From the NCBI GenBank assembly GCA_008668235.1, contig RQCP01000028.1:1-16987 (forward strand): 16,987 bases of DNA. Reading direction: 5' to 3'. A program made the position numbers and the translations under genes. This DNA is from Collinsella aerofaciens (GTDB lineage Bacteria > Actinomycetota > Coriobacteriia > Coriobacteriales > Coriobacteriaceae). The notes under the pieces were generated by a model, which saw only the letters and a list, made by a program, of their open reading frames with translations, had not been told where the DNA came from and did no database searches. Shown piece by piece: positions 7,036-14,390 of the stretch (positions within the stretch are counted from its first letter, which is position 1; each line of letters starts with the position of its first letter).

Positions 7036-9486
7036 ATGCTGCAAAAAATCCAACGCTTTGGCGGGGCAATGTTCGCGCCCGCCATGCTGTTTTCTATATC
7101 AGGCCTCATGGTCGGCGTCTCCGCTCTCGCAACGACTGCGGACATCGTCGGCGATCTCGCCGTATACGGAACCCCTTGGTACGTTTTTTGGACCATCATC
7201 CAGCGCGGCTCGTGGACGGTCTTTAAACGCCTCCCGCTCCTTTTTGCCGTAGCGCTGCCCATCGGTCTTGCCCAAAAACAACCGGCTCGTTGCTGCCTCG
7301 AGGCTCTCGTCGCCTATTTTGCCTACTGCTTCTTTTTGAGCGAGATCATTAAGCTGAGCGGAGACAACCTTGGACTTGAGTACCCGTCATCTTTGACCTC
7401 CGCCAGCGGTATCACCGTCATCGACGGCATCAAGACGCTCGACACCGGCATTATCGGCCCGCTGGCGGTATCGGCAACCGTCGTCGCCATCCATGACCGC
7501 TTCTACGATGCCAAAATTCCCGATTGGCTCGGCACCTTCTCGGGCTCCTCGCTGGTCTACCTCATCAGCTTTTTTGCCGTGTTTGCCCTTGCCGCTATCT
7601 CGGCCGCCATCGTGCCCTACGTATACGATGTAACTGATACGCTGCGTCACGCGCTTGCAGGCATCGGTCCCTTTGGCGTGGGCATCTTTGTCTTTTTAGA
7701 ACGAGCACTCGAGCCCTTTGGCCTGCACCACCTGCTCTACATGCCGATCTACTACGACAACCTGGTCATTAACGACGGCATCTACGCCACGTGGAGCAGT
7801 TTGCTCCCCATCCTCTCCCATAGCACGCGCCCCCTTAATGAACTTGCGCCGTGGGCCGGTTTTACCGCCACCGGCTGGGTCAAGCTCTTTGGCCTTCCTG
7901 CCATCGCAGCTGCGTTCTACTCCACCGCAAAACCCGAGCGCCGCGCCGGCCTCAGGGTCATCCTTGCTCCCGCCATCATCGCCTCGGCGGTTTGCGGCGT
8001 TACCGAGCCACTCGAGTTTCTCTTTATGTTCACCCACCCCGGGCTCTTTTTGCTCTACGCCGTCTTATCGTCTTGCCTTGCCACAACCATGAATCTCTTT
8101 GGCATCGTCGGCATCTTCTCGGGCGGCCTGATGGAGATGGCAGCCTTCAACTTTATTCCGCTCATGCGCACGCATGCCGGTGCCTATCTTTTGGCGCTCG
8201 GTATCGGCCTTGCCTTTAGCCTCATCTTTTTTGTTAGTTTTCGAGCACTCATCTTGGTCTATGACCTTAAGACACCGGGCCGCGATGATCATGTTGCCAA
8301 TCGCGCGGCAATCGATTGTTTAACGGGAAGCGACTTTGCCAAAGAGCAATCCCCCAATGACGAGGTCGATAGTCGATCCGATCAAGATCACGTCCTCGCT
8401 GAGCGGGTAATTCAGCTTTTAGGTGGCGTTGGCAATATCGTGGGCGCAACCAACTGCGCCACGCGCCTGCGCGTCGAGGTCGCAGACCCTTCCATCGTTG
8501 CAGATAACGCGTCGTTTGTCGCGGTGGGCGCCAAGGGCCTCATCATTACGGGCAAGACCGCCCAGGTGGTCATCGGCATCTCCGTTCCCCGCGTTAAAGA
8601 GCATTTTGACCAGATCATGGGCCTCGAGCCGGAATTTGTGCCCACCACCTCGGCCTCCCCTGCCGCCAGCGCAGCCCATAAGCGCGGCTCTATTTGCTTC
8701 TTCGATATCGACGGAACGCTCGCCTGGCAAGACCCCAGGCTCGCCCAAGACCTTCCCGAAGACGAGCGGGACCTCTCCCCCTATCCCAACGAGGCGGTTT
8801 CGCAGGCAATCCGCGAGTTTGTCGCCAACGGCAACATGGCCTTTATCTGCACGGGACGCACCCTGAGCTGCATCCACCCCAAACTTCTTGAGCTGCCTTG
8901 GACCGGCATCGTCTGTCTTGCGGGCGGTTACGCCGAGATCAACGGACACGCAATTCGCGATCTGTCGATGACGCCCAGTATGCTGCAGCGTCTTGCCCCC
9001 TACCTTGAGCAATCGGGCGAGGTCATCCGCTTTGAGGGCCTCAACGGCGTCGTGCGCATGAGTGCCGATGCGCCCGATGCTCCCGGATACGCGCGCACCC
9101 TGGGCGACGCAGTCACGCAGCTGCAACATTACAGTGTCTACAAGATCTTGATGTCTACATCGCTCGCCAACCACATCGCTCAAGATAAGGCACTTGAGCC
9201 GCTGCTGTGCTTTAATGAGCTCGAACTCGAGGTAACCGAAATCTCGCCCCGCGAATGCACGAAGCGCGGGGGCATCCAGTCTGTACTCGACGCCCTCGAC
9301 CCCCACCACGGAACCGTATACGGCATTGGCGACGCCAGCAATGACGTCTCGCTGATGAACGCCGTCGATGTCGGCATTGCGATGGGCAACGCACCGGACT
9401 ATCTCAAGGATAAGGCCGATTACGTGACCGACACCGTCGATCATGACGGTGTCGTTGCGGCGCTCGAGCATTTTAGGCTGATTTAG
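7036..9486 (+). CDS. alpha-glucoside PTS transporter EIICB fused to a C-terminal HAD-family phosphatase
   Basis: A fusion of 816 residues. Residues 1 to about 412 are a PTS EIIC channel of the alpha-glucoside/maltose type: MLQKIQRFGGAMF start, SWTVFKRLPLLFAVALPIGLA, GIKTLDTGIIG, FLERALEPFGLHH and GVTEPLEFLF closely follow Bacillus MalP-type proteins. About 452-530 is EIIB, with the phosphorylated Cys474 in ATNCATRLRV. After a short Ala/Ser linker, 550-816 is a Cof-type HAD hydrolase with every motif intact: DIDGT (557-561, nucleophile Asp557), Thr606 in CTGRT, Lys743, and GIGDASND (763-770). There is no EIIA domain, so a separate EIIA is needed. The start has GGAAGG 6 bases upstream. EIICB proteins normally end after EIIB or EIIA; the phosphatase extension is the odd part. 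It may dephosphorylate the imported sugar phosphate. No phospho-alpha-glucosidase gene lies in the window. Confidence 0.92.
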   Translation: MLQKIQRFGGAMFAPAMLFSISGLMVGVSALATTADIVGDLAVYGTPWYVFWTIIQRGSWTVFKRLPLLFAVALPIGLAQKQPARCCLEALVAYFAYCFFLSEIIKLSGDNLGLEYPSSLTSASGITVIDGIKTLDTGIIGPLAVSATVVAIHDRFYDAKIPDWLGTFSGSSLVYLISFFAVFALAAISAAIVPYVYDVTDTLRHALAGIGPFGVGIFVFLERALEPFGLHHLLYMPIYYDNLVINDGIYATWSSLLPILSHSTRPLNELAPWAGFTATGWVKLFGLPAIAAAFYSTAKPERRAGLRVILAPAIIASAVCGVTEPLEFLFMFTHPGLFLLYAVLSSCLATTMNLFGIVGIFSGGLMEMAAFNFIPLMRTHAGAYLLALGIGLAFSLIFFVSFRALILVYDLKTPGRDDHVANRAAIDCLTGSDFAKEQSPNDEVDSRSDQDHVLAERVIQLLGGVGNIVGATNCATRLRVEVADPSIVADNASFVAVGAKGLIITGKTAQVVIGISVPRVKEHFDQIMGLEPEFVPTTSASPAASAAHKRGSICFFDIDGTLAWQDPRLAQDLPEDERDLSPYPNEAVSQAIREFVANGNMAFICTGRTLSCIHPKLLELPWTGIVCLAGGYAEINGHAIRDLSMTPSMLQRLAPYLEQSGEVIRFEGLNGVVRMSADAPDAPGYARTLGDAVTQLQHYSVYKILMSTSLANHIAQDKALEPLLCFNELELEVTEISPRECTKRGGIQSVLDALDPHHGTVYGIGDASNDVSLMNAVDVGIAMGNAPDYLKDKADYVTDTVDHDGVVAALEHFRLI

Positions 9487-9555
9487 GCACACTCCATCAA
9501 ACGCACGCCCGTTGTCCTAAATCGCCAAAACTGCCGCGCCAAACGCCCTGATGTG

Positions 9556-9578
9556 GCAATATGTTGTCTGCATATTGC
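9556..9578 (+). repeat. short perfect inverted repeat before the polyprenyl synthase gene
   Basis: GCAATATG (9556-9563) and CATATTGC (9571-9578) form an 8-bp stem with a 7-nt loop and no T-run. It ends 21 bases before the chosen ATG. It covers an alternative in-frame ATG at 9561, which argues against that start. It could be an operator or a 5' hairpin. Confidence 0.4.
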
Positions 9579-9599
9579 ATCAATGCAACCTCAGAAAGA

Positions 9600-10625
9600 A
9601 TGCGAGAACCCGTGTCCAGTCCGTTTACCAGCTTTTTAGCCCAGCACTTTGACCAGATTAACGACTATCTGGCCACGTTCTTTGACGGACAGGCGACCTC
9701 TGCCGATATCGAGCGCTACCTGTACGCGCCGCTCTCGGCTTTTACGGCCAACGCCGGCAAGCGCCACCGCCCGCTTATCTGCATGCTCGCCGCAACCGCA
9801 GTGGGCGGTAGCTTTGAGAGTGCCCGCAGCGCCGCGGCGGCCATCGAGCATTTCCAGTCGGGCGCGCTGATCCACGACGACATCGCCGACAACGGACAGC
9901 TTCGTCGAGGCAAGCCCTGCATGCACCTTACCGAGGGCACGGGCCTTGCCATCAATTGTGGTGACCTGGCGCTCACCATGGTCACCAAGACGGTTCTCGA
10001 CGACCCTACGCTGGAGTCCGACGTGAAGCTGCGCGTGCTCCACGAGCTTACCGAGATGATCGTCCGCACCATTGAGGGACAAGCACTCGACCTGGGTTGG
10101 GTCCGCGACGGGCGCTTTGATATCTCGGTTGATGACTACCTGGACATGGCGACGCACAAGACCGCGTTTTACAGCGGAGCCACGCCGCTTGCCGCCGGAG
10201 CCATTATCGGCGGCGGCAGCGATGAGCAAATCGAAGCGCTGCGCGCCTTTGGCCTGCACACAGGCCTTGCCTTTCAGATTCAGGACGACCTGCTCAACCT
10301 TGTCGGCACTAAGGAAGCCGCCAACAAGGACTTCCGCACCGACATCACCGAGGGCAAGCGCACGCTTGTCGCCGTACACGCCCTCTCTGATGAGCGCCAC
10401 CACGACGAGGTCGAGGCGATTCTTTCCTCAGGCACCGATGATCCCGCGCAGCTCGCACGCGCCGTGGAGATCTTCCAGGAGACCGGCTCCATCGATTACG
10501 CCCACACTTACGCGCTCGACCTGACCGCTAAGGCCAAAGCGGCCATCGAGAACGTTGAGCTTGATCCGCACGCACGCGAGCTGTTCCTCTCCATGGCAGA
10601 TTTCTTTGTGGAGCGTCTTAACTAA
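9600..10625 (+). CDS. polyprenyl diphosphate synthase (trans-isoprenyl type)
   Basis: Builds a linear all-trans prenyl diphosphate by adding isopentenyl diphosphate units, in the cytoplasm; products feed quinone side chains or other lipids. The protein has 341 residues from the ATG at 9600. Motifs seen: AGKRHRP (52-58), the first Asp-rich motif DDIAD (93-97) followed by GQLRRGKP, an FQIQDDLLN block (225-233) in place of the usual DDxxD second motif, and TDITEGKRTL (247-256). The residues 4 and 5 before the first motif are Ala and Gly, not aromatic, which by known rules favours long chains. The start is uncertain: an in-frame ATG at 9561 and a GTG at 9612 are also possible, and none has a strong ribosome site. 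The exact chain length and pathway are not determined. Confidence 0.9.
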   Translation: MREPVSSPFTSFLAQHFDQINDYLATFFDGQATSADIERYLYAPLSAFTANAGKRHRPLICMLAATAVGGSFESARSAAAAIEHFQSGALIHDDIADNGQLRRGKPCMHLTEGTGLAINCGDLALTMVTKTVLDDPTLESDVKLRVLHELTEMIVRTIEGQALDLGWVRDGRFDISVDDYLDMATHKTAFYSGATPLAAGAIIGGGSDEQIEALRAFGLHTGLAFQIQDDLLNLVGTKEAANKDFRTDITEGKRTLVAVHALSDERHHDEVEAILSSGTDDPAQLARAVEIFQETGSIDYAHTYALDLTAKAKAAIENVELDPHARELFLSMADFFVERLN

Positions 10626-10763
10626 CGGGGGTTATAAAACCTGTCAGCAGCGTATTTAGGCACAACTTGCTACACTGTTGAGTGCATGTTTATGCATCCC
10701 TTTGCGTTGTCTATCCGACAGACGCTCAAATAGTACGAATGGTACGCCGAAAGGGGTTCGTTC

Positions 10764-11669
10764 ATGGAACCTATTACAACGGGCATGCAAGGAGCAGCCG
10801 TCGAGGACGTGCAGTCTCGTCTCCTGCAGCTCGGCTACACGATTGATGCCGCCGAAGTCACCGACAAGTACTTTGGAGCCACCACTGAGCAGGCCGTCAG
10901 CACCTTCAGGCTCGACAGCGGCCTTGCTGCCGGTCATGCCGTCGATATCCCCTGTTGGAGCGCCCTTGTAGACGCTTCGTATAAGCTGGGCGACCGCACC
11001 CTCTATCTGCGCATGCCCAATTTCCATGGCGCCGATGTGCAGGCCCTGCAGCGCGCTCTCAACGTTTTGGGCTTTGCCTGTGGCGAAGACGACGGCTACT
11101 TTGGCCCGCATACCGAGGCCGCCCTGCAGCAGTTCCAGGAAAATGTCGGCCTGTTTGCCGACGGCATGGCCTTCCAGGACACCTACGCCTACATCAACCG
11201 CCTGCACCATGTGTGGGAGGGCAAGCCCTCGGTCACCGAAGCCGAGTCCCGCATCGGTTTTGCTCGCGCCGCCAACGTGCTCGAGCGCTTCCAGATTGCC
11301 GTTATCGGCGAGGACCCCATCGCACGCAGTGTTGCGTCGCGCATGTGGAATATCGCCACGGCAACGACCGACAACAGCGGCATGATGCTCTGCGACTCCG
11401 AGGTCCCAACCGACGTTGACCTGGTGCTCGAGATCGCAAGCGATGAGCTGCCCGCAGATGCAGCGCCGCGCGCCACGATCGCCCTCGCCGAGTGCCACAA
11501 CCTGGCCCAGCGCATCCGCACCGCCAATGTCGCCGCGCAGCAGAAGCCGGCTCGCATTCGCATTGAGCTCACGGGCATGACGCGCTACAACGGCACCTTC
11601 ACGGCCAGCGACGCGCAGACACTCGCCGTACGCCTGCTCGATGGCGTTTGCGATGCCCTCGCAGATTAG
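10764..11669 (+). CDS. CwlM-like protein: two peptidoglycan-binding domains and a degenerate amidase-like domain
   Basis: It has 301 residues with no signal peptide or membrane segment, so it is probably cytoplasmic. Two peptidoglycan_binding_1 repeats are clear: about 5-69 (VEDVQSRLLQLGY, TTEQAVSTFRLDSGL) and about 85-147 (VQALQRALNVLGF, DGYFGPHTEAALQQFQ). The joining ALVDASYKLGDRTL closely resembles the same place in mycobacterial CwlM as remembered. The C-terminal part (about 176-301) can be laid on the amidase_3 fold, with IRIELTGMTRYNGTFTASDA at the usual ENxG-like end. The zinc-ligand motifs of active amidases (DPGHGG and SIHAN) are absent, replaced by IGEDPIA and EIASDE, so it should be catalytically dead. 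CwlM regulates MurA instead of cutting wall; the same kind of role is inferred here. AAAGGGG precedes the ATG by 7 bases. It follows the polyprenyl synthase gene by 138 bp. Confidence 0.8.
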   Translation: MEPITTGMQGAAVEDVQSRLLQLGYTIDAAEVTDKYFGATTEQAVSTFRLDSGLAAGHAVDIPCWSALVDASYKLGDRTLYLRMPNFHGADVQALQRALNVLGFACGEDDGYFGPHTEAALQQFQENVGLFADGMAFQDTYAYINRLHHVWEGKPSVTEAESRIGFARAANVLERFQIAVIGEDPIARSVASRMWNIATATTDNSGMMLCDSEVPTDVDLVLEIASDELPADAAPRATIALAECHNLAQRIRTANVAAQQKPARIRIELTGMTRYNGTFTASDAQTLAVRLLDGVCDALAD

Positions 11670-11707
11670 GTAAACTAAACGAGTTGCTTTTGGGCAACAC
11701 CACACAT

Positions 11708-11782
11708 TGGGACGTAGTTCAACGGTAGAACTCCGGTTTTTGGTGCCGGCTGTTGGGGGTTCGAATCCCTCCGTCCCAGCCA
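11708..11782 (+). tRNA. tRNA-Gln (anticodon TTG)
   Basis: A full cloverleaf can be read: acceptor TGGGACG (11708-11714) with CGTCCCA (11772-11778), D stem GTTC/GAAC, anticodon stem CCGGT/GCCGG around the loop TTTTGGT giving anticodon TTG, and T arm GGGGG-TTCGAAT-CCCTC. The discriminator is G and CCA is encoded. It reads CAA codons. It lies 38 bp after the CwlM-like gene and is followed by a terminator. Confidence 0.97.
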
Positions 11783-11790
11783 TTAAAACT

Positions 11791-11826
11791 GAGCGCCCTG
11801 AGCCCATAACGGCCCAGGGCGCTTTT
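11791..11826 (+). terminator. intrinsic terminator after tRNA-Gln, possibly bidirectional
   Basis: AGCGCCCTG (11792-11800) pairs perfectly with CAGGGCGCT (11815-11823), extended by GCC/GGC nearer the loop, and is followed by TTTT on the + strand. On the minus strand TTTT follows after three bases, so it could also stop transcription coming from 12170 leftwards. Confidence 0.85.
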
Positions 11827-11837
11827 ATGTGGGCAAG

Positions 11838-11854
11838 CGGAGGGATTCGAACCC
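11838..11854 (-). repeat. inverted 17-nt copy of the tRNA-Gln T-arm sequence
   Basis: On the minus strand this reads GGGTTCGAATCCCTCCG, identical to 11757-11773 in tRNA-Gln. It is followed by CGCTTGCCCAC, which looks like an acceptor end without a proper CCA. No matching 5' acceptor (GCAAGCG) occurs in the preceding 300 bases of that strand, so it is a tRNA-like remnant or a pairing element, not a tRNA gene. Confidence 0.6.
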
Positions 11855-11883
11855 GCAAGGGTGCGAAGCCGAGGAAACGCGAA

Positions 11884-11915
11884 GGCGCCCCAAGCCCATT
11901 AGGACCAAGAGCGCC
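11884..11915 (-). repeat. hairpin in the gene-free region
   Basis: On the minus strand GGCGCTCTTGGTCC pairs with GGGCTTGGGGCGCC around a TAAT loop. Twelve of 14 positions pair by Watson-Crick or G-U as written for the minus-strand RNA, one more is G-U and one is T-T. No T-run follows. It supports a structured minus-strand transcript, but no known RNA family is recognised. Confidence 0.4.
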
Positions 11916-11979
11916 TAACATCAAGAAAATATCAGCCCCGTTCCGAAAAGCGAGCCGTCATCTACAAAATGGCGTGTGG

Positions 11980-12039
11980 CCCCGACGGGCCGGGCATTAA
12001 GTTTGTCGCGAGTTCCGCACGAACAGGAGGCCACTTAAC
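11980..12039 (-). repeat. dispersed conserved block, copy A
   Basis: On the minus strand this stretch matches 16888-16947 of the + strand. Of 41 bases starting at TTAAGTGGCC, 35 agree, including CGTGCGGAACTCGCGA. A GC-rich hairpin (GGCCC/GGGCC type) follows at the same relative place in both copies. In one frame both copies read KWPxxRAELAxNLxxGPSG. Copy A sits next to the long palindrome at 12061-12166. Function unknown. Confidence 0.65.
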
Positions 12040-12060
12040 CTCGATGTTTTGGACGTGACA

Positions 12061-12166
12061 GCGAGAGGGGCCCTGGTATGGCAAGGTGACGTGAAACAAG
12101 GCGGCGCTGACCTTCTGGTCGCGCCGCCGAAGTTGAACGTCAGATTGCCGTGCCAGGGCCCCTCGC
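12061..12166. repeat. 106-nt imperfect palindrome (long hairpin)
   Basis: The arms fold along almost the whole length: GCGAGAGGGGCCCTGG (12061-12076) with CCAGGGCCCCTCGC (12153-12166), GGCAA (12080-12084, approximate) with TTGCC (12145-12149), TGACGT (12087-12092) with ACGTCA (12137-12142), GGCGGCGC (12100-12107) with GCGCCGCC (12121-12128), and GACC/GGTC closing a TTCT tetraloop. The largest internal loop is about 7-8 nt per side. It lies in a gene-free stretch and is followed by no T-run. It may be a small structured RNA or a miniature repeat element. Confidence 0.65.
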
Positions 12167-12179
12167 AGCGTCAAGAAGG

Positions 12180-12201
12180 CCGCCGTTCGGTAGAACGGCG
12201 G
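12180..12201 (-). terminator. probable terminator of the JetD-like gene
   Basis: CCGCCGTTC (12180-12188) and GAACGGCGG (12193-12201) form a perfect 9-bp stem with a GGTA loop, two bases past the stop codon. On the minus strand CCTTCTTG follows, so the T-run is short and broken. Confidence 0.65.
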
Positions 12202-12203
12202 AG

Positions 12204-14378
12204 CTAATTGTTCAGCATGCGGTCGAAGCTTCCCGAGTCGCCATCCCGATAGTCTGCGGTCATCAGGATCTCCTGCGGAATGCGCCCGCCTTCACGTAGC
12301 ACGTTGCGGAACTGCACGCGCGTAACCATGGGCAGATCCTTGATCGTCGCTGCCAGGTTCTGCGGCACGCCCTGGTTGGCAGCCGCGGGCTCGCACTCGC
12401 CGCCGGCCTTCACGCGACGCTTATGCTCGGCGAGCATGGCGCGGTACATGCCGGCATGCAGGCGAATCTCAACCACATTGGCATTGCGAGCCTGTTCGAC
12501 GATGCGCGCGCCCTCGCGATCGATATCGCCTACGTAGTAGACGTAGTTAAAGCGATAGCCAATCTCGGCCAGATAATCGTCCAAGGCATGCGAGACGCTC
12601 GCCTTGCATCCGCCGCCAAAAATCACGCCGCCCACCTTGATGCCAAAGAGCTTGGCGTGCTTGCGGCCACGCAGCAGCTTGACGATCTCGTCGTAGGTGT
12701 CCAGGTTCTCGACCATAATGAACGGCTTGTCGGCTCCCAGCGTAAAGAAGCCCGTAAAGTGCACGGGGCGATTGGGGGCGACCTTGATCGCTTGCATGCT
12801 GATGCCCTTTTCGGTCATACGCCTGATCAAGCGCTCACCGTGCTTGCCGTCAAAAGCCTTCTCGTCGTTAAAGATCTGGTAGGCACGCTGGCGGCGCGAG
12901 GCAACCGGCGTATCGGCACCTCGATTCTGCTCGATCCAAGCCTGGATGATTGCGATTTCCTCGGCAATCTTGCGGTTGGACATCTCGTTGTGCTGAGTGC
13001 GCTGCGGAGCCTTTTTGCCGTCCTTGCCCTCGACCTTTACGATCTGTGTCTGTTGCTCCTTGATCTTAGAGAGCGCCGTAGGCGTAGGGACAACTTTGAG
13101 CAGCTGCCTGCCTAAAACGCGGGCAAGGGCAAACGCCGAGACCTCGCCGTGGACTGCCGACTTGGGCTGCTGGTCAGCAGTATCTGCTGCGGTAGACTCC
13201 GGCTTCTTCTGAGACTTGCGTTTAGAATCGCCTTGGGAATTGCGCTCGCGCTTCGGCATAGGCGCCTGCTTCTGCGGACGATCGGACTTGCTCTCCTTCG
13301 CCGCCTGGCGCTTAGGCTGCCCCGAAGAAACCTCGACCTTCGCATCCTCGTCCTGCGGCGTGGTCTTCTCGGCTGCAGTCTCGGCATGGGAACTGCGGCC
13401 CCCACGATGGCGACGGCGGCGAGGCTTGCTCGACGCGCCCTGCTCCGCCTGCTCATCAGTAGGCTGCTGGCCCTTGGCCTCGGCATCAACCTCAAGCTGC
13501 GGCTCAACAGGCTTTTGCTCGCGAGCCGCCGGCTCAACGGCCTTCTCGTCCTGGGTGGTCGAAACCGACTCGCCCTTCTCCTGATGCTTTACGGGATACG
13601 CGCGTCCCGCAAAACCGCGGCCGGGACGACACGAACCTGGAGCCTTCTTGGCAGACTCTTCAACATCGTCTGCAACCTCAGAAGACTCTTCAACCTCACG
13701 CACGGCATCCTGCTGTGCAGCCTTAAAGTGAGCACCGCGACGGCGCTTGGGCTCTTGGGCCTCCACGGGCTTTTGCTCCTTCGTGGGCTTCTGCAACTCG
13801 GCAGCAACCTCGATCTCAACAGCCTCAGCATCCGTCTCACCCTTTTGAGCAACGGCGCGACGGAAGCGCTCCTGCTGGGCGCGGCGCTGCGCATCGCGCT
13901 TGCCACCCCCGCCAAAACCGCCGCGTCCTGCCTTGGCCGTAAAGGCACGCACGACGTTCTCATCGAGCAACTCATCGGTATCGACATGCTCACGCGGAGC
14001 AGTTTCTTCCACAGCAGGCACGTCAGCGGAATCCTCGACGACAAAATCCTCGACGGACTCGGCAGGCTGCTCCTGGGCATCACGGATCTCGGCATTGATG
14101 GTATAGAACGCCGGGCGCCCGTTAATGCCGCTACCCTCGATCTTGGTCACGATATTTGCCGCGATAAGTTCATCGCGCATCGCCTTGGTGTCACATTCCT
14201 TATCGACGGAGCGGAAAATTTGCGCCAGCGCACTCGACTTAATCTTGAGCGCCTTGCGGCAGAGCAGGTCGTAGGCAACCAGCTTGGCACGCTCGGCAGA
14301 AAGCGACGTCTGGCTGCTCAGACGCTCAGCCAGGGCATCGACATTATTTTGGTTATCGGAATATACCGTCTTGGCCAC
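12204..14378 (-). CDS. large protein with a C-terminal JetD-like (DUF2220) Toprim domain and a long disordered middle
   Basis: From a GTG start at 14378 it has 724 residues. Residues 1 to about 97 form a compact helical domain that may be a winged helix (LIAANIVTKIEGSGINGRPAFYTI looks like a recognition helix and wing). About 100-460 is low-complexity, rich in Glu, Gln, Lys, Arg and Ala, with basic patches (KPRRRRHRGGR, 318-328), and is probably disordered. About 465-724 resembles the C-terminal domain of JetD, the nuclease of Wadjet anti-plasmid systems: PFIMVENLDTYDEI with Glu557, VIFGGGCKASV, and YYVGDIDREGARIV with Asp618 and Asp620, a Toprim E...DxD pattern. The GTG is preferred over an ATG at 14402 because AAAGGGGCCCC precedes it at the right distance. 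No JetA, JetB or JetC lies nearby. It likely binds and cuts DNA; the role is not known. Confidence 0.8.
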   Translation of the reverse strand: MAKTVYSDNQNNVDALAERLSSQTSLSAERAKLVAYDLLCRKALKIKSSALAQIFRSVDKECDTKAMRDELIAANIVTKIEGSGINGRPAFYTINAEIRDAQEQPAESVEDFVVEDSADVPAVEETAPREHVDTDELLDENVVRAFTAKAGRGGFGGGGKRDAQRRAQQERFRRAVAQKGETDAEAVEIEVAAELQKPTKEQKPVEAQEPKRRRGAHFKAAQQDAVREVEESSEVADDVEESAKKAPGSCRPGRGFAGRAYPVKHQEKGESVSTTQDEKAVEPAAREQKPVEPQLEVDAEAKGQQPTDEQAEQGASSKPRRRRHRGGRSSHAETAAEKTTPQDEDAKVEVSSGQPKRQAAKESKSDRPQKQAPMPKRERNSQGDSKRKSQKKPESTAADTADQQPKSAVHGEVSAFALARVLGRQLLKVVPTPTALSKIKEQQTQIVKVEGKDGKKAPQRTQHNEMSNRKIAEEIAIIQAWIEQNRGADTPVASRRQRAYQIFNDEKAFDGKHGERLIRRMTEKGISMQAIKVAPNRPVHFTGFFTLGADKPFIMVENLDTYDEIVKLLRGRKHAKLFGIKVGGVIFGGGCKASVSHALDDYLAEIGYRFNYVYYVGDIDREGARIVEQARNANVVEIRLHAGMYRAMLAEHKRRVKAGGECEPAAANQGVPQNLAATIKDLPMVTRVQFRNVLREGGRIPQEILMTADYRDGDSGSFDRMLNN

Positions 14379-14390
14379 GGGGCCCCTTTC

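Noticed and set aside
8419..9492. A 357-codon minus-strand frame opposite the EIIB-HAD part
   Set aside because: Antisense shadow of a coding region with intact HAD motifs; no ribosome site of note.
10656..11924. A 422-codon minus-strand frame crossing the CwlM-like gene and tRNA-Gln
   Set aside because: It reads through a tRNA and opposite a gene with two recognised domains, so it is not a gene.
12061..12166. Possible 6S RNA or SRP RNA
   Set aside because: Too short and with too small a central bubble for 6S, and lacking the conserved SRP apical motif.
11830..12170. Possible tmRNA on the minus strand (tRNA-like 3' end, GGGGCTGAT stretch, about 340 nt)
   Set aside because: The acceptor ends do not pair, there is no CCA end and no recognisable tag reading frame was found.
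11962..12174. A 70-codon minus-strand frame covering the long palindrome and copy A of the conserved block
   Set aside because: It encodes both arms of a 106-nt hairpin, which is unlikely for a protein, and has no good ribosome site. The possible short coding signal in copy A is kept as a finding instead.
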